From positions 22,136,846 to 22,200,845 of the forward strand of contig NC_088779.1 in the NCBI RefSeq assembly GCF_954871325.1: a DNA stretch of 64,000 bases. Reading direction: 5' to 3'. The position numbers and the translations under genes were made by a program. The first letter of the stretch is position 1. The number at the start of each line of letters is the position of its first letter. A model generated the notes under the pieces. The model was not told the DNA's origin and did not search any database. It was given only the letters and a program-made list of their open reading frames with translations. This DNA comes from Gordionus sp. m RMFG-2023 (taxonomy: Eukaryota > Nematomorpha > Gordioida > Chordodea > Parachordodidae). Below are positions 25,709-36,739 of this stretch, one piece after another.

Positions 25709-26517
25709 ATGTCATTAAACAATTGCGAGTCCCTAGAATCTCTGGATATTAATAAATCTGATATTTACAATTTATCATCTAATTCCTTGACATTTCATGA
25801 TAGTAAAAATATACGAGTTTTTCTTTATAGGACCATTTTATAGGACAAATATATAAGTCAGATTATCATTGTCATTGCCAGACTTCATTAGAAAATAATA
25901 TTTATCATACTCCATTACAAAGAAAGAATATACTGCTGAAAAATTATAAAACTAAAGTAAAGGAATATACAAAAGAAGATCTCAAACAAAAGCAGAAAAT
26001 TGAACAATTAGAAAATGAAGTATGTTTTAACCTATGATAATTATAGATTTACTGTTAATAAAATGAAGCACAAATATACACATACAACATTTGATTCTTA
26101 ATATTTATAATTATTATACATTTTCTATTAGTAGAATAAAACAACTATATTCATACAACAGTTAACTCTATTTCTATTTATTAAAGATTGTTAGGCTCAA
26201 GAACAAACTTGATATAATTTGCCCAAACTATACAAAATTAGGTTGAAATAAAAATATCTACATATGTTTCATAATTATTTTCAGAAGATACCCATTTATT
26301 ATTTAAAGAATTAACTGCCAAGCAAAATATTATAAATAATTTATTGATCTCATTTAAAAATGATATTACATGTTTGAACAATTACGAAAAATATATTAAA
26401 GGCTTATACAATTCTCAATATTTGAAATATAATAACAGCATGGTAAAACTATTATTACATATTGTTGTATGTTGCATATTTGTATTTTTTATTAAATATT
26501 TTGAAAAGTATCATTAA
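25709..26517 (+). CDS. Tail-anchored coiled-coil protein, four exons, unrecognised
   Basis: Exons 25709-25802, 25844-26019, 26187-26241 and 26285-26517 join in frame (558 nt, 185 aa) with introns of 41, 167 and 43 bp, two of them in the same size class as the small EXOSC9 introns. The N-terminal 60 residues are polar, including a CHCQ motif. Residues about 75-130 are charged and heptad-like (KQKQKIEQLENEIVRLKNKL), suggesting a coiled coil. The protein ends with one hydrophobic segment, LLLHIVVCCIFVFFIKYF, then EKYH and stop: the layout of a tail-anchored membrane protein with the N-terminus in the cytosol. The second intron uses an ATTAAAG acceptor, the weakest join. I do not recognise the family; SNARE-like or organelle-tether roles are possible but unproven. 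Upstream exons cannot be excluded. Confidence 0.68.
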
Positions 26518-26595
26518 GATAAATTTTTTTTGAAGGTTTGTATCTTAGTCAGTTTAAATTTAAAAATGATACATATTTTTTTAATTTTTATATTT

Positions 26596-27380
26596 GATAA
26601 TTTAATTTATATAGAATATAATTAATTATTCAAACATATTAATCAATAAAATATAAATTAATAACTTAAAATTCTAGCTTTACTCTAATTGACATTATTT
26701 TTTGCTTATTTACTTTACTAAACAAAAACTTGGGATTATAATACATTTGAAATAGAATAATAGAAAACGATATAATTGAAAATGACATAAGAATTCAATC
26801 ATGAGAATCCATAATTAATTATTTTATAAAAAAATTCTTATTTATATTATGCCCTTGTCATTACCTAATGAATTGAATATATTAAAAAAAACTTTAAAGG
26901 CTACATATCTTCAACACATATAGACATAGGCACCATTTATAAGTTGTCACTCTATTGTATATAGGCAGATTTGTTTCAAATCAAAAGATAATTTAATTTA
27001 TATAGAATATAATTAATTAATCAAACATATTAATCAATAAAATATAAATTAATAACTTAAAATTCTAGCTTTACTCTAACTGACATTATTTTTTGCTTAT
27101 TTACTTTACTAAACAAAAACTATACATTATAATACAATTGAAATAGAATAATAGAAAACGATATAATTGAAAATGACATAAGAATTCAATCATGAGAATC
27201 CATAATTAATTATTTTATAAAAAAATTCTTATTTATATTATGCCCTTGTCATTACCTAATGAATTGAATATATTAAAAAAAACTTTAAAGGCTACATATC
27301 TTCAACACATATAGACATAGGCACCATTTATAAGTTGTCACTCTATTGTATATAGGCAGATTTGTTTCAAATCAAAAGAT
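26596..27380. repeat. Recent 391-bp tandem duplication
   Basis: The block from GATAATTTAATTTATATAG at 26596 starts again at 26987, and the second copy ends at about 27380. The two copies differ at only a few sites, so the event is recent. It lies 80 bp after the stop of the tail-anchored protein gene. No coding sequence inside. Confidence 0.9.
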
Positions 27381-27705
27381 CGCCGAACCTGGATTCTATC
27401 CTAAATTTGTCAATTTTCTAGGATTTAAGATCCTGACCTTAAAATGTGGATCGTGATCGAGATCATTTTTTTAAATATTAGATCCCAATCCTTTTAAAAA
27501 TTATTTTTTTTACTTAAAAAGCAATAAATAAAATATAAATTTTGAAATTTAAATATTAATTAAAAAAAATATCTATCTACATCATATTTTATAAACCACC
27601 ATTCTACCAGATTTTATATTTCAACAATCCCAATTTTTTTGTAAGGACAAGTTTTATTTATTTATTAATTATATTATAATATAATATAAATTCTAGGTTT
27701 TAATA

Positions 27706-28170
27706 ATGTTCTCCATTATAAATTTAGAAGATGATACATCTACTTCTATTGATGTGATAGCAGATATAAGTGAGAATGAGAATCTTTTACCATTTCATAA
27801 TTTACATAAGTATTTTACTTTATGTGAAATGGATGGAAGTAACCATACAATGTGCAAAATTCTCTTTATGCAAAAACAAGATATCTTCTTCAAAGATTAG
27901 CAGTTCAAACCTAAAGAGGCATTCAGAAGTAATTAATTCTTTTAAAAATACAATTTTTATTATTTATGAAGATCATAACAATATGCATATAATAAAAATT
28001 ATAGATTTCGATGACAATAATATATCGGCATCAATAATTCACCCATAATTTAAGCTCAATTGGCCTTTTATTAATCTGCCACAAAATTTAAAGCTAAAAG
28101 AATGGTTAATTGCCCATTTAGAAAATATAGAGGGTCAACCATATGCAGATCCTTCAAATGAATGCATGGA
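27706..28170 (+). pseudogene. BED-finger (hAT-type) relic
   Basis: The reading starts FSIINLEDD and passes through HKYFTLCEMDGSNHTMCK; after a change of frame it reads SSSNLKRHSEVINS. This order (aromatic W/YF, then C..C, then NLKRH..H) is the BED zinc finger found at the N-terminus of hAT transposases and ZBED proteins. The first cysteine pair is split by the frame change. Downstream, near 28050-28170, an open piece reads LKEWLIAHLENIEGQPYADP before the hAT copy 3 insertion cuts it. Which hAT it came from is unknown. Confidence 0.5.
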
Positions 28171-28176
28171 TAGATA

Positions 28177-29455
28177 CAGTGGCGTCACTAGGAAGGGGTG
28201 CGCAGGAGCTCGAGCACTCTGAAAAATTTGAATAGCTCCCTGAAGCAAATTTTAATTTAATGGCTCCTTAATATCCCCATGAACTAAAAATAAATTTTTT
28301 TTCATTGCCTCCTTAACGATTTCTTTTATAATTCTATCAAGTAATATATAGATTTAATTTTATTATTTAAAAATTAATAAGACTATATAAATTTTTATTA
28401 AATGAATACTATTTTAATTATTAGATTAGATTAATACATATAAATTATATTTTCACTATGTCAGCTTTCAATCAAATTTGTATTAAAAATAGAATATCAA
28501 TATCACTCACTAAATTAGCATTAACAGTTGAAACTTAATTGACTTTTATATTTAGATTTTTATATAACCCTAATTAAATAATATAATAATTTATTAATTG
28601 AAAATTAACAAATTTAATATTGTAATTAGCCGAGTTTAAAATCACTAATCAACTATAGTATTCATTTTTAAATTTAATTACCATGCCTCTTTCTAAAAAT
28701 ATTTTCAAGCTCCAAATAAGTATAAGAGATTTCTGTTAATAATCCTCTATTATATATAATTGATTATAAAATATTAGGTAAAATGCCACTTTTACAGACG
28801 TATTTGACAGTTATATAATAAATTACAGTTTATTTTTTAATAAATTTTACTAATAAATGCCTTTGATAATAAATATAAGTAACAGTTTGCATTAAATTCT
28901 TTAACGCTATCTAATTTAAATTATTATTAAAATGAAACATCTTATTATTCATTGGATGTAATAAATTAGATATCTTTTCTTCTCCTTTTTACGTGTTTTT
29001 AGGAAAGCTAATTTTTTCTTCTTTGAAAAATAGTTTTGAGTTAAATTTTTAATACGAGTATATTTTTGATATTATTACAAACTACTATTATTTTAAGATA
29101 TAATATACCAACTTGAGGTGGTGCGACGATTATATATAAAATCTTATTTGCTTTCTTCATATCATTCTGTTTCTTATTATATAGTTACAAAATGTTTCAT
29201 CTCTTTTATGGCATCCTTGCCATGTAAATAACTCAAGGCTTCAATATATTTGCATAATTTCTTATAAAGATTTTAAATGTTTTTCTGATATGAGTTAAGT
29301 TTATGTATCATTAAAAATGGAAGATAAATCTTTTAGAAATTTAATATCTCACAATAATTTTCTCGGCTACTTATCTAGCTTCCATCATATCATCTAAGAG
29401 GAAGCTCTAACCCCAATATAATTTGATGATTTGGATTGGTGGTTTGTATTATCTA
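28177..29455 (+). mobile_element. hAT-type transposon copy 3, 3'-truncated
   Basis: The left end CAGTGGCGTCACTAGG and about 1.28 kb of body follow copies 1 and 2 in order, including the CTATGTCAGC block, the TTGACAGTTATATAAT block and the GGTGGTGCGACGAT block. Similarity ends near 29455 without a right terminal repeat. It interrupts the BED-finger relic. It preserves unoccupied sites for the Helitron and foldback MITE insertions of copy 2. Confidence 0.8.
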
Positions 29456-29574
29456 TTTAAAAGATGGGTTGACTAAAATTATTTCAGCATTACACCTCTA
29501 CAAGAAGTTTTATAATTATGGAAATACTATATTAAGCTTGAAAAAATAATTAATTTAAATTATGAATACTTATG

Positions 29575-29745
29575 AAAAAATATAAATAAAAAATGAATCA
29601 ACATTTTCTGGATTCAAATATGTTCTTCTTTGTTCTAAATTCCAGCAATGCTAAATTCTCGTTCAGAAGAAGCACTAGTTGCAGGAATTGCCTATATTTT
29701 TCTTGCTAATCTTGATAGCTTTGGCAAATCTCTTTCTTGTTGTTT
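29575..29745 (-). pseudogene. hAT transposase C-terminal relic
   Basis: On the minus strand LPKLSRLARKI, a stop, then AIPATSASSEREFSIAG, followed in another frame by RRTYLNPENVDSFFI. This is the hAT dimerisation domain ('LA..ILAIPATSASSER.FS.AG...KR..L.PENVD.L.FL'). One stop and one frame change are visible in under 200 bp. It differs from the hAT at 33220, whose equivalent segment reads TTIPSSAMVERFLAL. Confidence 0.78.
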
Positions 29746-30224
29746 CCATCAAAGTAGTTTTAAATATACAAAAAAAGTTTTATGATACCAAAAAAGGACA
29801 TTTTAATATTTAATATCCAAAAAGTTCATAAGAACCATTTTTAATTAATATTTACTTAAAATGATTTAAATTTTTTAAGCCCATCTGCCCATTGCTTAAA
29901 TTTCTTAACCTGCCCATAGTTTAAAATTTTTATAATTATTTATAATTCTGTATTTTTATTTTAGTAAATCTTCTTTTTATTGTAAAACAAATAATAATCT
30001 TAAAAATAGGTGATCATTTTATATAATTCGATCTTTGGTATCTTTAAAAATATAAGAGCGAGGTTGTGAAAATTTAACACTGCGCCTACTTTAGTTTTAT
30101 GTAAATTACGCTCAAATCCCAATAGATCCTGGAGAATGATTCAACATGGAATGACCCTAAAAGCATATTTTTTTTTTATTACACTTTTTTTAGTATATAA
30201 AATAAATTATTTACTTGATAGAAA

Positions 30225-31001
30225 ATGAAAGATACCCAACCAGTATTTCTCAAACTAAGATCAAATACAACTTTATTGCCTTCTAACATTGCCAGATTAA
30301 AGAAGAATCCTATGTTACCTTATTACCATAATCCAGCTAGCTCTCTCTGTGATTCCAAATCTACTGAAAGTAATGATACTTTAGCATTAAATCCCGTTTC
30401 AAATGACTTAGGTCACATAAAAGATTATAACAATAACCCAATAGAATCTAAATATTGTACAACAGTTAAAAATTCATATTTTCTTGGTAATGGCCCTTGT
30501 AAAGTCAGCAAATCTCTTCAGCCTCACTACTCATCAAATATTGAGTACCCATATCAAAATTCTCAATCTCTAATGGTCGACCCCAAATCAAGCTTTTGCT
30601 CTCACCTCTCGAACCTGTCTACAAAAACTAATTCTCTTATTATCTCCGTATCCGATCTCAATGATTTAACCCTCCAAACTTTGGACGAACGATGCTTAAC
30701 CTTGGAAATAATGTCAGACAGAAATATTGAAATCGAAACGAAACTGAAATTCCTTAAAGATGTCATATTTCATTTACTGACAACCGCTTCTCATAAGGAA
30801 AATCATAGCCATAACCATTGCAATAGTTCTAACCCTGTCACTTCAGAGAATTGTATAAATAGTGATATTCCTAAAGATTCTATCCATAAAAACAATGGGA
30901 CATTGAAAACGAATGTTAAAGATGCTCATATAAACGCACTGGCTGCCATACTTGGCTATGATAAAGCACAAGTGGCTAAGATTAAACAAAATTTTTTGTA
31001 A
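30225..31001 (+). CDS. 258-aa protein with GRIP-like C-terminus
   Basis: An intact frame from ATG 30225, directly preceded in frame by TAG, to TAA. Its codons are less AT-biased than the surroundings, which supports coding. Residues 1-150 are Ser/Asn/Pro-rich and probably disordered. Residues about 150-190 (LNDLTLQTLDERCLTLEIMS, then IETKLKFLKDVIFHLLTTAS) and 235-258 (INALAAILGYDKAQVAKIKQ) resemble the two halves of a GRIP domain, which recruits golgins to the trans-Golgi through Arl1: family form 'LEYLKNVLL.FL...' then 'L...L..IL.FS.EE..KI'. An insert of about 50 His/Asn-rich residues separates them, and the usual Tyr is Phe. The match is by eye and could be wrong. A TTGATAG just before the ATG could be a splice acceptor, so upstream exons are possible. 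Confidence 0.6.
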   Translation: MKDTQPVFLKLRSNTTLLPSNIARLKKNPMLPYYHNPASSLCDSKSTESNDTLALNPVSNDLGHIKDYNNNPIESKYCTTVKNSYFLGNGPCKVSKSLQPHYSSNIEYPYQNSQSLMVDPKSSFCSHLSNLSTKTNSLIISVSDLNDLTLQTLDERCLTLEIMSDRNIEIETKLKFLKDVIFHLLTTASHKENHSHNHCNSSNPVTSENCINSDIPKDSIHKNNGTLKTNVKDAHINALAAILGYDKAQVAKIKQNFL

Positions 31002-32590
31002 AACCATTATTTTATCTAAAACATTTTTTTTGGTTAAAATATGTGTTAGGTTAAACTTTATTTTTTAAACGATCGATAAAGGTTATAAATAATATATTTT
31101 GTCTTTTTATTTTGGTAGTTATAGAAGGTATTTGTAATTATAATTACCAAATCAAGATCAATAGATATTTTATGGGGTCCAATTTAGTGTTGTTAAATGG
31201 CTCGCGATTTTACCAATTTTAAATTAAGATTTTAGCCAAACTAATATTACGTATGCCTCGAAATTTCTTTAATAGATGTCCTAACTTTTTTGCCATCTAC
31301 GAGAAAGTTTTCTAAACGTTAGTCTTTTTTTTAAAAAAAATCGAGCATTACAATACTAATCTAATTTCACAATGATTATAAGTAATTTTCAATTAAATTT
31401 TTTTTTTAAAAAAAAATATTGAAAATGATTAAATCTAGTCCTCTTCAAATGTAAAATATAGCTTTTCATCATATATATTTTTTTTTCATTTCGTGCAACA
31501 CTTTATATGGGTCAAATAGGTGTACAACATAATATATATCGCAAAAAATAATTAGAGTCAGGATTTAAATAATTATTGCGAAGATTTCATTTTATTACCT
31601 ATTAAATTATACTATATAAAACATATTTATAATACAAATTCATTAAATGATTTTAAATATTATTTACAAATCGGTTATACGCTATAAAATTCGATCCATA
31701 TATTTATATTCCAGTAAATAATTAATGCAAATTGTCAAAAAAAGGTGAAATAAATTATGTATTAGAAATTATACTTGTATGCATTTTTTTTTTAAAAATA
31801 TCTACCCAATATTGTTATTTAAAAGTGATTTGTACAAAATGAAGGTAAAATTTAATATTATAATATTATATGTTTAATATTTTATGTATACAATATAAAA
31901 TTGAAAATGATTGCTGTAATTATGTGATAAGCTCTTATTTGATATTTAAAAATCGAGATCGGTAGCACCATGTTCTTGGGTTTATTTTTTTTTTAAAGAA
32001 AAATTGAATTTAAATATAAATAATTAATATTATTTACGTATGTTTTTAATCGGGGTTATGCCTATTCAAAACAAATCAAATATTAGTAGTAACGAATATT
32101 TAATTATTCGTTTTGTTCGAATTCGAATAAATTATTCGATTTGAATACGATTAATTACAATAATTGACGAATTATTTGAATAATTTGTTTTAGTCCAATC
32201 GAATTATTATAATGATTTGATCGAATATTTAATATGTTTTATAATAAAATTTAGTCACTTGTCGATAACCTACCTATCAATGTTTCAGATAATGTGATTA
32301 ATAAGGTAAAAACGAATAATTCGAATCGAAACTTACTAAATTATTATTCGTATGAATACGAATACAACGAACAGTTCGTTGATTTTCGAAAAGACCTATG
32401 AAACTATGCAATATACACGATTCCTATGCATGATTTAAAAAAAAATGGTTAATCACAAAAATGTAGCGATCAACTTATGAGTCATTCATGCTAACCTCGA
32501 AAGAATAACACGACATTACATCACGATAGATAAAGTTAATAAGATTTAACTTATTTATTTAAAATAGCAAAAAAAAACTACTGCGCTTAC
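31002..32590. other. Intergenic stretch with partial MITEs
   Basis: 31188 starts TAGTGTTGTTAAATGGCTCG, a lone left end of the MITE family seen at 15321. 32080-32390 is rich in ATTCGAAT-type palindromes (GTTCGAATTCGAATAAAT, ACGAATAATTCGAATCG), probably a decayed MITE. No gene was seen. Confidence 0.5.
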
Positions 32591-32965
32591 TTTTGAGCAT
32601 ATTATTGTGATGCACTAAGAAATAGTGTTCAGAATTAGCGCTAAAACATTTGTATATTCCGTAATCGGATGATTTGATAGCTGGAATAGTGAGCGTAAAT
32701 CCGCCATTTGTAATCTTGGCTCTCTTGGGCATAATATCTGGCATTTTAACACCGTCTGCTAAAATTCTCTTCCATTCTATTATACTTCTCTTAGTTTGCA
32801 CCCTTATTTTCGCGTTTTTTACATTCTTCGCTACTTTAGCCGGGCATTTGAGAACCAGAGTGTCCTTCTCTTTAACATACGTGGGGTTAGCTACGACCTT
32901 TTTCTCGCTTTCTTTCAAGAACACCGTGCGATTCACCTTTATTTGGGTCATGTTTAACTTTGTTT
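32591..32965 (-). CDS. Ig-domain exon 5 of a minus-strand multi-Ig gene
   Basis: A 375-nt exon with acceptor TCAAG and donor AAAA|GTAAGC, in phase 1 at both ends. It encodes one immunoglobulin-type domain: first cysteine in LVLKCPAKV, tryptophan in IIEWKRIL, second cysteine in SSDYGIYKCFSA (the DxGxYxC signature of an Ig fold). The domain is Lys-rich. The acceptor's pyrimidine tract is weak, and a hAT terminal repeat begins 24 bp upstream of it (32989). The last exon(s) and any membrane anchor were not found below 32591. This is the 3'-most recognisable exon of the array. Confidence 0.75.
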
Positions 32966-33578
32966 CTTGAGTAATTGATATTATATATCAGAGTTGTTAA
33001 AAGTATCTCGATAAAAATGTATATTATCCAGGTATATTTATTTATAAATACCTTTAATCGATACAATTTTATTTTACGTTTAATTAACTATATTAAAAAT
33101 ATTTATATTTAATCCTAATTTTTGTAATAAATTTATTAGATATCTGTTCGAGTTTATTTATTTCTAATTAAAAACAAGTTTTATTTTACGGATATGAATG
33201 ACTAAAATACGGTAAATTGCAGAGTTGTTAAAGTATCTAGATATAATAATGTGGTATCTGTTTCAAGATTGATTTTTTAAAAAGTATCTATATCGAGATA
33301 TTATTATAGAGGTATCTGTATTTGTTTTTAGTTACTTTTTAACATACATTTTGATATACTTTTATTTAACGCTTTTTTATATTATAAATAAATATACTTG
33401 AATGCAAAATTTAATTTATTTTATATGAGCATATAATTTATATATATATATATTGAAAAATTTTAAGACTACTATAATAAAAAAATATTAAAACTTATAT
33501 ATAAAAAAAAAATATAAATATTCATTAAATATTATGTCCGAGTTTATCAATAAACCAGACAAATTTTGATATTACAAT

Positions 33579-34448
33579 CAGGGACCCGAACCTTTATTTA
33601 TACCGGTTCAGTTTAGTTATGGTTCAGTATGTAAAAAATTATAATGGTTACTGTTCGATTAGGGTTTTTAAGAAAAATTTTATAAAGTTTCGGGTTGGTT
33701 CAGCTAAAGGTTCATTACGGTTAGAAATTTTTTTCAAGATTATTTTTATTGAAGCAACACCATCGTATAATGATTATGAATATTATTTATTAAAATTATT
33801 GCCATCACTTAAGTTAATATATTGCTTATTTATAAAATAGATGAAATTCATTTATTTTTATGATAAGTATCTATGAATAATATACAATAATCATAACTCA
33901 TTTCTAAATACATTATTTAAACGTGTAAGTAATATATTTTCTGATATAAGTCATATTTGTTAGTTGCACAAATTTTAACCCCAAAAAGGCTCTTTTAACA
34001 GAAATTGTGTTGCGGGAAACGCAAGTACTAAAAGAGCAAGTTTATAAAATTCTGGATATTCAAATTAAAACTGATGATTTTTTAGATTAATTAAATGCAA
34101 CTAAATCAAAAATTGGTTATTTAGATATTTTGCATACTAAAATATAGGAAATAGGAATGCTCTAATACTATATGAAGCTGTTAAAAAATTGTGGATCAAT
34201 TGAAGTCATAGTGAAAAATAATACATACTTTTTTTGGATATTAAACAAATATTTTGACCATTTAATAATTATAAAAAATGGTAAAATATGTAATACATCC
34301 CAAGGAAAAGAATGTTAAAAAATATAAAATTATTTTATTTTGGCTGTAACCGGTTTAACTTTTTACATTTAAAAAATTATTATATCGGTTCGGTTACGGT
34401 TCAGATATTTATAACGGTTTAGCGGCACATTCTCACTCCGGATACTTG
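33579..34448. mobile_element. 870-bp GAACC-type element nested in the hAT
   Basis: An identical 8-bp duplication ATTACAAT flanks it (33571-33578 and 34449-34456). The left end is CAGGGACCCGAACC; the right end read inwards is CAAGTATCCGGAG, so the terminal repeats are imperfect. Repeated GGTTCAG/GGTTCGG blocks lie near both ends. Its short frames are not recognisable. Confidence 0.72.
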
Positions 34449-34939
34449 ATTACAATACATCTGAATCTTCCATTTTTATTTTCAATGGAATTGGTTAATT
34501 TTATTTTATTATACTAATTTTAAAAATTTATTTAGATTAATATTAATAGTGATGAAGAAAATAATCAATAAGTTCAGACGTTGTTTTTCCATGGCCAATG
34601 AAAATAAATCTCTGATAGTAAAATTGTCTTGTCTACCAAAAAATACGAAATCAGTTAGCATTACCTCAACTTGCAACATTTTAAAACATTTAAGAGTATA
34701 GATACTAAATTAATGTTTACATTTGTAATTTTAAATTATAAGAGAAAACATCAAACACTGTTAAAAATAAAAAAGGGAAAAGAGAATAAATCCATTAAAG
34801 AAAATATTGGACTAATCTCAACGTCCGATGATATTTTTCCCGACTACTTTAGATGAATTATAGCTGGCTTTTTTCAAATGTTGAAAATCCTTGATTTATA
34901 AAAATAATCAAAACATTAACACCACAAATAAATTTCCTG

Positions 34940-35096
34940 ATATAAAATTGTTATTCATAAAATATAACACCACAATCCCTTCAAGCGCTATGGTAGAAAG
35001 ATTTTTAGCGCTAAAAATGTTTTTACAGATAAATGAGGATGCCTTAATGACCAAAATTTTGAAAATATTTTATTACTGAAATTGAATAATTATTTA
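34940..35096 (+). pseudogene. hAT transposase dimerisation-domain remnant
   Basis: Open frame reading TTIPSSAMVERFLALKMFLQ, then INEDALMTK; after one frame change, NFENILLLKLNNYL and stop. This is the hAT C-terminal dimerisation domain ('PSSA.VER.FS...I....R..L.D.NFE.LL.LK.N'). The rest of the transposase is not readable. Confidence 0.82.
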
Positions 35097-35925
35097 TAAT
35101 TATATATTTTCATATATTATAATATTAAAATCTAAAAATCATTATTTTAGTTATATTTTGATAAATGTGATATCGAGTCAATAAATTTTTTACCTCATTT
35201 CATGAATTTTACAATAGAATCCTAATTTTGGATTATGCAAATCTAAATTAGGGTAAAATAAAAATTGTATCTGTATCTAGATAATTTATTAGACGATGTA
35301 TCTGTATCTAGATCCATTTTAGAAGTATCTTTTAACAACTCTGGTAACTTGTATTACAATTTTATAATATATGGTTTTAGATGATTAATATTAATGTTAC
35401 TGATAAAGAAGAAGTAGAAGATAAAACAATCAATACAAGAAATTGCAAATTTTTCATTTACGGAAAATAAAAAGAATTTACACAAAATTAGTCGATGAAA
35501 CTTTCAAAGTTTCCAAGTGTTACCAAAGAGAAACAGGAAAAAAATCGAAAAATTTAATATATCTTTTCAACACCTCCAAGAGGATATGGATATAAATTTT
35601 ATCACCCATCAAAATTTGAATGATATTTTATAAATGAATGTTGTGATTTTCCTATATTTAAAGATTACCCTACTTACCTTCCAGCGTACCAGTTAACGAT
35701 TTTCTTTTGCTAAAATAAGGTTTAACGGATGCTTTGGGGATGAAAGCTTTAATTTAAGTTTTAAAGATAAGTTGTCAATTTTGACATTATGCAACCTTAT
35801 AATGATTATATTAAAAAGATATCTTAAATCTATCTGGAAAAATCAATTTTAGGTGCATCTATATCTAGATACTAATTAATCTATTTATCCGTATTTATAT
35901 CCATTCAGTTTTACAGAAAAACGAT

Positions 35926-36236
35926 TTGTCTAAAAAAGGAAGGTAGTTAGAGTTAGAACCCTATATCATATGGCGGGTCTAGCCATAAGACCGCCCAATC
36001 GTTTTATAACGTGATATTCACTCGCCGGTTATTTAAAAATAATTTGATTGGCTAGTTTATTGGTTCTTTATTTTGATCATATTATTTTTTAATAAATATG
36101 TATAAACCATCCAGTAAAATATACTCGCTCTGCTACTTAAAAAAGATAAAATTACTTTCACTTTTCGCTCATTTTATTTTTTTTGAAAAAATTCCTCAAC
36201 AATCAACAATAGTCATGCGACGAAATATATATTTAC
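35926..36236. other. Intron stretch, no supported feature
   Basis: Between the older hAT and Ig exon 4. There is a short imperfect palindrome around GGCGGGTCTAGCCATAAGACC (35973-35993). No exon is supported. Confidence 0.4.
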
Positions 36237-36686
36237 TCGGTAACATATTTATTTGCATGATGTTTTCGCCCATACTGAGTTCCGCTTTCAATAACCTGAT
36301 GGCTTTTATGAAAGTTTCAAAGTTCCAAGTGATGTTAGAACTCATAGCTTTTACTTCCACGAACGCTTGTTGATTATCGTCGTAGGGTGAGTAGCAAGCG
36401 TACAGTCCTAGGTCTTCCTTGGTTATATTCGACATGAAAAGCGATCCATTAGGTAGATATTTTGCTTTTTTGATCGGTTTTTGAGGTCTTTTTACTAATT
36501 TACTATGAGTGTCTACTCCCTTAATCTCCGAACTCGTTAGTTTTTTCCAAGGGGTATTTGGGAAGTTTATACCGTATAAAGGACAATTAAGACTTATACT
36601 TATTCCTGAGTTAGGTTTAACGCGAATTAAGATTTTGTCGAATAGAAGAGGGTTTTGTAATAACGGGGAAATATCCAATGGTGTGC
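36237..36686 (-). CDS. Ig-domain exon 4 of the multi-Ig gene
   Basis: A 450-nt exon with acceptor TTAATCAG and donor CCGA|GTAAAT, phase 1 at both ends. It encodes an Ig-type domain with first cysteine in SISLNCPLYG, tryptophan in TPWKKLTS and second cysteine in KEDLGLYACYSP, followed by AFVEVKAMSS as the last strand and about 40 further residues. Earlier possible donors (GTAAAAGC after AFVE, or GTATGG) would shorten this tail; I chose GTAAAT because it is the best match and keeps phase 1. The exon sits only 53 bp downstream of a possible donor of the half-Ig segment at 36740-36971. Confidence 0.72.
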
Positions 36687-36739
36687 CTGATTAATAGAAT
36701 TATAGCTATAAAAAAATGTAGAAGAAATATGTCTTTCAC

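Larger units (their letters stand above)
33220..35343 (+). mobile_element. hAT transposon with decayed transposase, in an Ig-gene intron
   Basis: The ends CAGAGTTGTTAAAGTATCTA and, inverted, AAGTATCTTTTAACAACTCTG are flanked by GTAAATTG (33212-33219) and GTAACTTG (35344-35351), 7 of 8 matching. The element is 2,124 bp. Near its right side is a transposase C-terminus. An 870-bp element sits inside it at 33579-34448. It lies in the intron between Ig exons 4 and 5, opposite in orientation to that gene. Confidence 0.88.
32989..35925 (+). mobile_element. Older hAT copy, degraded, hosting the inner hAT
   Basis: CAGAGTTGTTAAAAGTATCTC at 32989 repeats the left end of the intact-ended hAT at 33220, in the same orientation. 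A degraded right side with ATCTATATCTAGATAC and ATATCCATT lies near 35860-35910. The simplest reading is that a second element of the same family landed inside the first. The outer right end is too eroded to confirm. Confidence 0.4.

Noticed and set aside
32674-32970. 98-codon plus-strand frame with hydrophobic residues
   Set aside because: It is the antisense shadow of Ig exon 5, whose Ig motif and splice sites fit the minus strand.
35678-35746. A 69-nt minus-strand exon (phase 1-1, donor GGAAG|GTAAGT) as part of the Ig gene
   Set aside because: The acceptor is weak, the segment lies within the probable older hAT copy, and the plus strand there is also open (YHPSKFE, FPIFKDYPTYLPAY), so it cannot be assigned.
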